The position numbers and the translations under genes are program-made. DNA of 64,000 nt from positions 1 to 64,000 of the forward strand of contig NZ_FCOB02000007.1 in assembly GCF_001545075.1 (NCBI RefSeq), written 5' to 3'. This document shows positions 60,784-64,000 of the stretch, one piece after another; the stretch's first letter is position 1; each line of letters begins with the position of its first letter. The stretch is from Caballeronia ptereochthonis (GTDB taxonomy: Bacteria; Pseudomonadota; Gammaproteobacteria; Burkholderiales; Burkholderiaceae). A model generated the notes under the pieces. It did not search any database, was not told the origin of the DNA, and saw only the letters and a list, made by a program, of their open reading frames with translations.

Positions 60784-62187
60784 ATGAGCAGTGTTATCGA
60801 GCCAGCTGGCCGCACGGGCAACGCGCCGTTCTTTTCGAAGGCGGCGACCGTCGCCCAGCCGGGCTTCTCCCGCTGGATGGTGCCGCCAGCTGCATTCGCC
60901 GTGCACCTGTGCATCGGCCAGGCCTATGCATTCTCCGTGTTCAACGGACCGCTCACGAAAGTCATCGGCATCACGAAGTCCGCACCGGACGACTGGACGC
61001 TGACCACGCTCGGCTGGATCTTCTCGCTCGCGATCGCGTTCCTCGGTCTGTCGGCGGCATTCGCGGGCAAGTGGCTCGAGAAAGTCGGCCCGCGCCGCAC
61101 GATGTTTACGGCCGCGTGCTGCTTCGGAGGCGGCCTCATCGTGTCGGCGATCGGCGTGTGGACCCACCAAATCGTATTGCTGTATCTGGGCTACGGCGTA
61201 ATCGGCGGGATCGGACTGGGGCTCGGCTACGTGTCGCCTGTCTCGACGCTTATCCGCTGGTTCCCGGACCGCCGTGGCATGGCAACAGGCATGGCGATCA
61301 TGGGTTTCGGCGGCGGTGCGATGATCGCCGCGCCGTTGTCGGTCGCGCTGATGAACCACTTCAAGAGCGCAACGAGTGTGGGCGTGTCCGAAACTTTCGT
61401 CGTGCTCGGCGTTGCGTACTTCATTTCGATGTCGATCGGCGCGCTTGCTATTCGCGTGCCGCCGGCCGGCTGGGCGCCCGCCCGCTGGACGCCGCCTGCG
61501 ACCGCGACGCAGAAGATGATCACGCGTAATCACGTGCACATTGATCAGGCGTTGAAGACGCCGCAGTTCTATCTGATCTGGCTCGTGTTGTTCCTGAACG
61601 TGACGGCCGGGATCGGGATTATCGGCCAGGCTTCGGTGATGATCCAGGAGAGCTTCAAGGACACCGTCACGGCCGCGGCAGCCGCTGGTTTCGTCGGGCT
61701 GCTTTCGCTGTTCAACATGGGCGGCCGCTTCCTATGGGCCTCGGCATCGGACTTCGTGGGCCGAAAGAACACGTACTTCATCTTCTTCGCACTGGGTGCC
61801 GTGCTGTACTACTTCGTGCCGACTTTCGCGGCGACGGGCAATATCGCGCTGTTCGTGCTGTGCTTTTGCCTGATCCTGTCGATGTACGGCGGCGGCTTCT
61901 CGACCGTGCCCGCGTACCTTGCCGACATGTTCGGCACGGCTTACGTCGGCGGCATTCACGGACGTCTGCTGACGGCGTGGGCGGCGGCGGGTGTCGCGGG
62001 TCCCGTGCTCGTCAACTACCTTCGCGCGTACCAGATCGCGCATGGCGTCGCGAAGGCGGACGCGTACACGATGACCGTACACGTCATGGTGGTGGTGCTC
62101 CTGATCGGTTTCGTCTGCAACCTGCTGGTGAAGCGCGTGCATGACAAGCATCACATGACGGAAGCGCAACTCGCGGCCGGCAACTAA
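60784..62187 (+). CDS. MFS transporter, oxalate/formate antiporter (OFA) family
   Basis: This is a 467-residue transporter with about 12 segments. SPVSTLIRWFPDRRGMATG and the AIMGFGGGAMI block are typical of the OFA family. CGGAGA precedes the ATG. The cytoplasmic loop and the last part (MYGGGFSTVPAYLADMFG) agree with OxlT-like proteins. A 41-residue partner gene follows 28 bases later. With RubisCO genes nearby, import of oxalate or formate as energy source for CO2 fixation is a reasonable inference. Confidence 0.9.
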   Translation: MSSVIEPAGRTGNAPFFSKAATVAQPGFSRWMVPPAAFAVHLCIGQAYAFSVFNGPLTKVIGITKSAPDDWTLTTLGWIFSLAIAFLGLSAAFAGKWLEKVGPRRTMFTAACCFGGGLIVSAIGVWTHQIVLLYLGYGVIGGIGLGLGYVSPVSTLIRWFPDRRGMATGMAIMGFGGGAMIAAPLSVALMNHFKSATSVGVSETFVVLGVAYFISMSIGALAIRVPPAGWAPARWTPPATATQKMITRNHVHIDQALKTPQFYLIWLVLFLNVTAGIGIIGQASVMIQESFKDTVTAAAAAGFVGLLSLFNMGGRFLWASASDFVGRKNTYFIFFALGAVLYYFVPTFAATGNIALFVLCFCLILSMYGGGFSTVPAYLADMFGTAYVGGIHGRLLTAWAAAGVAGPVLVNYLRAYQIAHGVAKADAYTMTVHVMVVVLLIGFVCNLLVKRVHDKHHMTEAQLAAGN

Positions 62188-62215
62188 CTCCGTAACGACA
62201 CGAAGGAGAATCGCA

Positions 62216-62341
62216 ATGTCGACGCAAACCGCTCATCCAACCAACAAGATGTTACTGGCCGTGTTCTGGCTGTATGCACTGATTCCTCTGACATGGGGTG
62301 TCGCCAATACGCTGGTGCAGGCGTTGAAGCTCTTTCATTGA
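62216..62341 (+). CDS. MFS transporter small subunit (41 residues)
   Basis: A one-segment membrane protein with the core KMLLAVFWLYALIPLTWG and the end VQALKLFH. GAAGGAGAA is perfectly placed before the ATG. Such small proteins regularly follow OFA-family MFS genes and are thought to be accessory subunits. Its closeness to the transporter (28 bases) indicates co-expression. Confidence 0.85.
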   Translation: MSTQTAHPTNKMLLAVFWLYALIPLTWGVANTLVQALKLFH

Positions 62342-62613
62342 ACGCGGCGTCGCTCCAGAGGCTGCGCATACGCCACTGAGACAGGACTAGATTCATCGGT
62401 GGCAAAGTCATGCGGAACATTCGTGACGGACGCAACCAGGACGCTCAGGTGAATCTCGTCTTTATCACCGCGTGACTTCGTTCGCTCGAACCGGGCGAAC
62501 TCACGGTCGACGGCTCGATCAATCTCCGCGCCCCGCAGCAGTATCGTCGATCCCGCGGGACGCCGCGTCTGCAGCGCCCGATGCGGAGTCGCCGAGGCTA
62601 CAGGGCGCTCGCG

Positions 62614-63534
62614 TCATACGTGGCCGAACTCCTGCCTCAGGAATTCCTCCGCGTGCTCGAGCATGAAGTAACGAAACGCTTCAGCGGGCGGCGACAACAC
62701 CTTCGAGAGCAAATTCGCCATATGCCAGCGGCGCAACACCGGGGCGCCTTCCACGTCGATGATCGCGATGCGCTCGTTACTCAATTCGAGACCGAGCGTA
62801 TGCAGGGACAAGAGGCTGATCCCCATGTTGGCCATCACGGCCTGCTTGATCGTCTCGTTGCCTGACATTTCCATCGTGATATGGGGAGTAAGGCCGTGCC
62901 GCTTCCAGTACTCCTCCAGCACCGCGCGCGTGCCGGAACCGGGTTCTCGCACGATGAAGTTATAGCCGGCCAGCGCCTCTGCGGGCACATGCCCAAGTCG
63001 CACGAGGGGATGATCCGGAGCCGCGACGAATACGTGCGGATGCACCGCGAAAGGTTCCGCCCGCGTGGCCATCTCCCTCGATGGGCGTCCCATCACGGCC
63101 AGATCCACTTCGTTGCGCTGCAATTGCTCCACCAGCGTCTGACGGTTGCCGACGGACAGGCTCACCTCCACACCGGGGTGGTCTTGGCAAAAACGCCCGA
63201 GTAGCGGAGGCACGAAATATTGCGCCGTGCTGACCATTCCGATGACGAGCCGACCCGTCTCGACTCTCTTGAAGTGAGCCACCATGTCCTCGGCATCCTT
63301 AAGCGTCGCGAGGACCTTTCGCGCGTAGACCAGGAAATATTCGCCGGTAATGGTCAACGAAACGTTCCTGCCCTCGCGGTCGAAAAGCGGCAGCCCGATC
63401 TGCGTCTCCAGCTCGCGGATCTGCATGGTTACCGCTGGGGGCGTCAGGCTCAGCATGTCGGCTGCGCGCGAAAAACTCAAATGATGCGCGACAGCGACGA
63501 AGACGCGAATTTGCCGGAGTGTCACGCCTTTCAT
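62614..63534 (-). CDS. cbbR: CbbR, LysR-type regulator of the cbb (Calvin cycle) operon
   Basis: This is a 306-residue LysR protein: HTH in HHLSFSRAADMLSLTPPAVT and RELETQIGLPLFDREG, effector domain with GMVSTAQYFVPPLLGRF and FIVREPGSGTRAVLEEYW. It is transcribed divergently from rbcL across about 106 bases, the standard cbbR-cbbL arrangement. CbbR activates RubisCO expression in response to phosphorylated metabolites. Confidence 0.93.
   Translation of the reverse strand: MKGVTLRQIRVFVAVAHHLSFSRAADMLSLTPPAVTMQIRELETQIGLPLFDREGRNVSLTITGEYFLVYARKVLATLKDAEDMVAHFKRVETGRLVIGMVSTAQYFVPPLLGRFCQDHPGVEVSLSVGNRQTLVEQLQRNEVDLAVMGRPSREMATRAEPFAVHPHVFVAAPDHPLVRLGHVPAEALAGYNFIVREPGSGTRAVLEEYWKRHGLTPHITMEMSGNETIKQAVMANMGISLLSLHTLGLELSNERIAIIDVEGAPVLRRWHMANLLSKVLSPPAEAFRYFMLEHAEEFLRQEFGHV

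Positions 63535-64000
<466 letters not shown>

Noticed and set aside
62410-62475. Short frame MRNIRDGRNQDAQ after the MFS small subunit as a gene or remnant
   Set aside because: It is only 21 codons, with no ribosome site or family match that I can name.

Overview
The window is GC-rich DNA with strong G/C third-position bias. Its gene content (DUF4148 lipoprotein, 2HCT and AtoE-type carboxylate transporters, red-type RubisCO with CbbR, many LysR/GntR-controlled catabolic islands) suggests a Burkholderiaceae genome, most likely Paraburkholderia or Caballeronia. That assignment is inferred from gene families, not from a marker gene. I saw no rRNA, tRNA or CRISPR array. The stretch looks like an accessory, metabolically versatile part of a chromosome or megaplasmid.

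Layout. (1) 1-7.3 kb: a hydroxy-acid catabolic island on the minus strand (CitE-like lyase, family III CoA-transferase, amidohydrolase, AtoE-type and 2HCT transporters). It has a divergent LysR regulator at one end and an FCD/GntR regulator, cut by the window edge, at the other. (2) 7.7-19.3 kb: mixed stress and sensory genes: a DUF4148 lipoprotein, a chemoreceptor behind a sigma-28-type promoter, a barnase-like lipoprotein RNase, a serine hydrolase, two Hsp20 genes, a PAS-PAS hybrid histidine kinase with two receivers, a stress SDR and a formaldehyde dehydrogenase. (3) 19.5-22.3 kb: a small Ser/Gly-rich protein translationally coupled to an Atm1-type ABC exporter. The exporter carries a degenerate histidine-kinase-like region and an intact receiver domain at its C-terminus. 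(4) 22.3-33.0 kb: a tightly overlapping minus-strand glycan locus: PIG-L deacetylase, five sugar-transferase-type genes before the last GT4, a GmhB-type heptose phosphatase, a carbamoyltransferase and a UDP-xylose-synthase-type enzyme.

(5) 33.2-41.3 kb: a second MDR alcohol dehydrogenase, a decayed alpha/beta hydrolase, an MFS/PdxA2/LysR set and a LysR-DctA coupled pair. (6) 41.3-48.0 kb: a ModA-like binding protein, a citrate-type MHS transporter and a two-gene ATP-citrate-lyase-like enzyme. The transporter and lyase units each carry an identical-spacing dyad (ATTGAT-N11-ATCAAT), so they probably form one regulon. (7) 48.2-48.9 kb: an ORF-less group II intron with a clear domain V. (8) 49.2-59.7 kb: a nitrogen-compound locus (hydantoin-type racemase, two M20 peptidases, TrzN/8-oxoguanine-deaminase-type amidohydrolase, carbon-nitrogen hydrolase, ABC importer with two binding proteins, GntR). 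(9) 59.9-64 kb: IS30 and IS6 relics, a decayed duplicate of the cbbR-rbcL control region, an oxalate/formate-type MFS with its 41-residue partner, CbbR and the start of rbcL, which continues beyond the window.

The theme is import and CoA- or amidase-dependent breakdown of small organic acids and N-compounds, plus C1/CO2 use (formaldehyde dehydrogenase, oxalate/formate transport, RubisCO). The strongest candidates for something new are the exporter-receiver fusion, the ATP-citrate-lyase-like pair with its shared operators, and the duplicated CbbR control region upstream of the oxalate/formate-type transporter.
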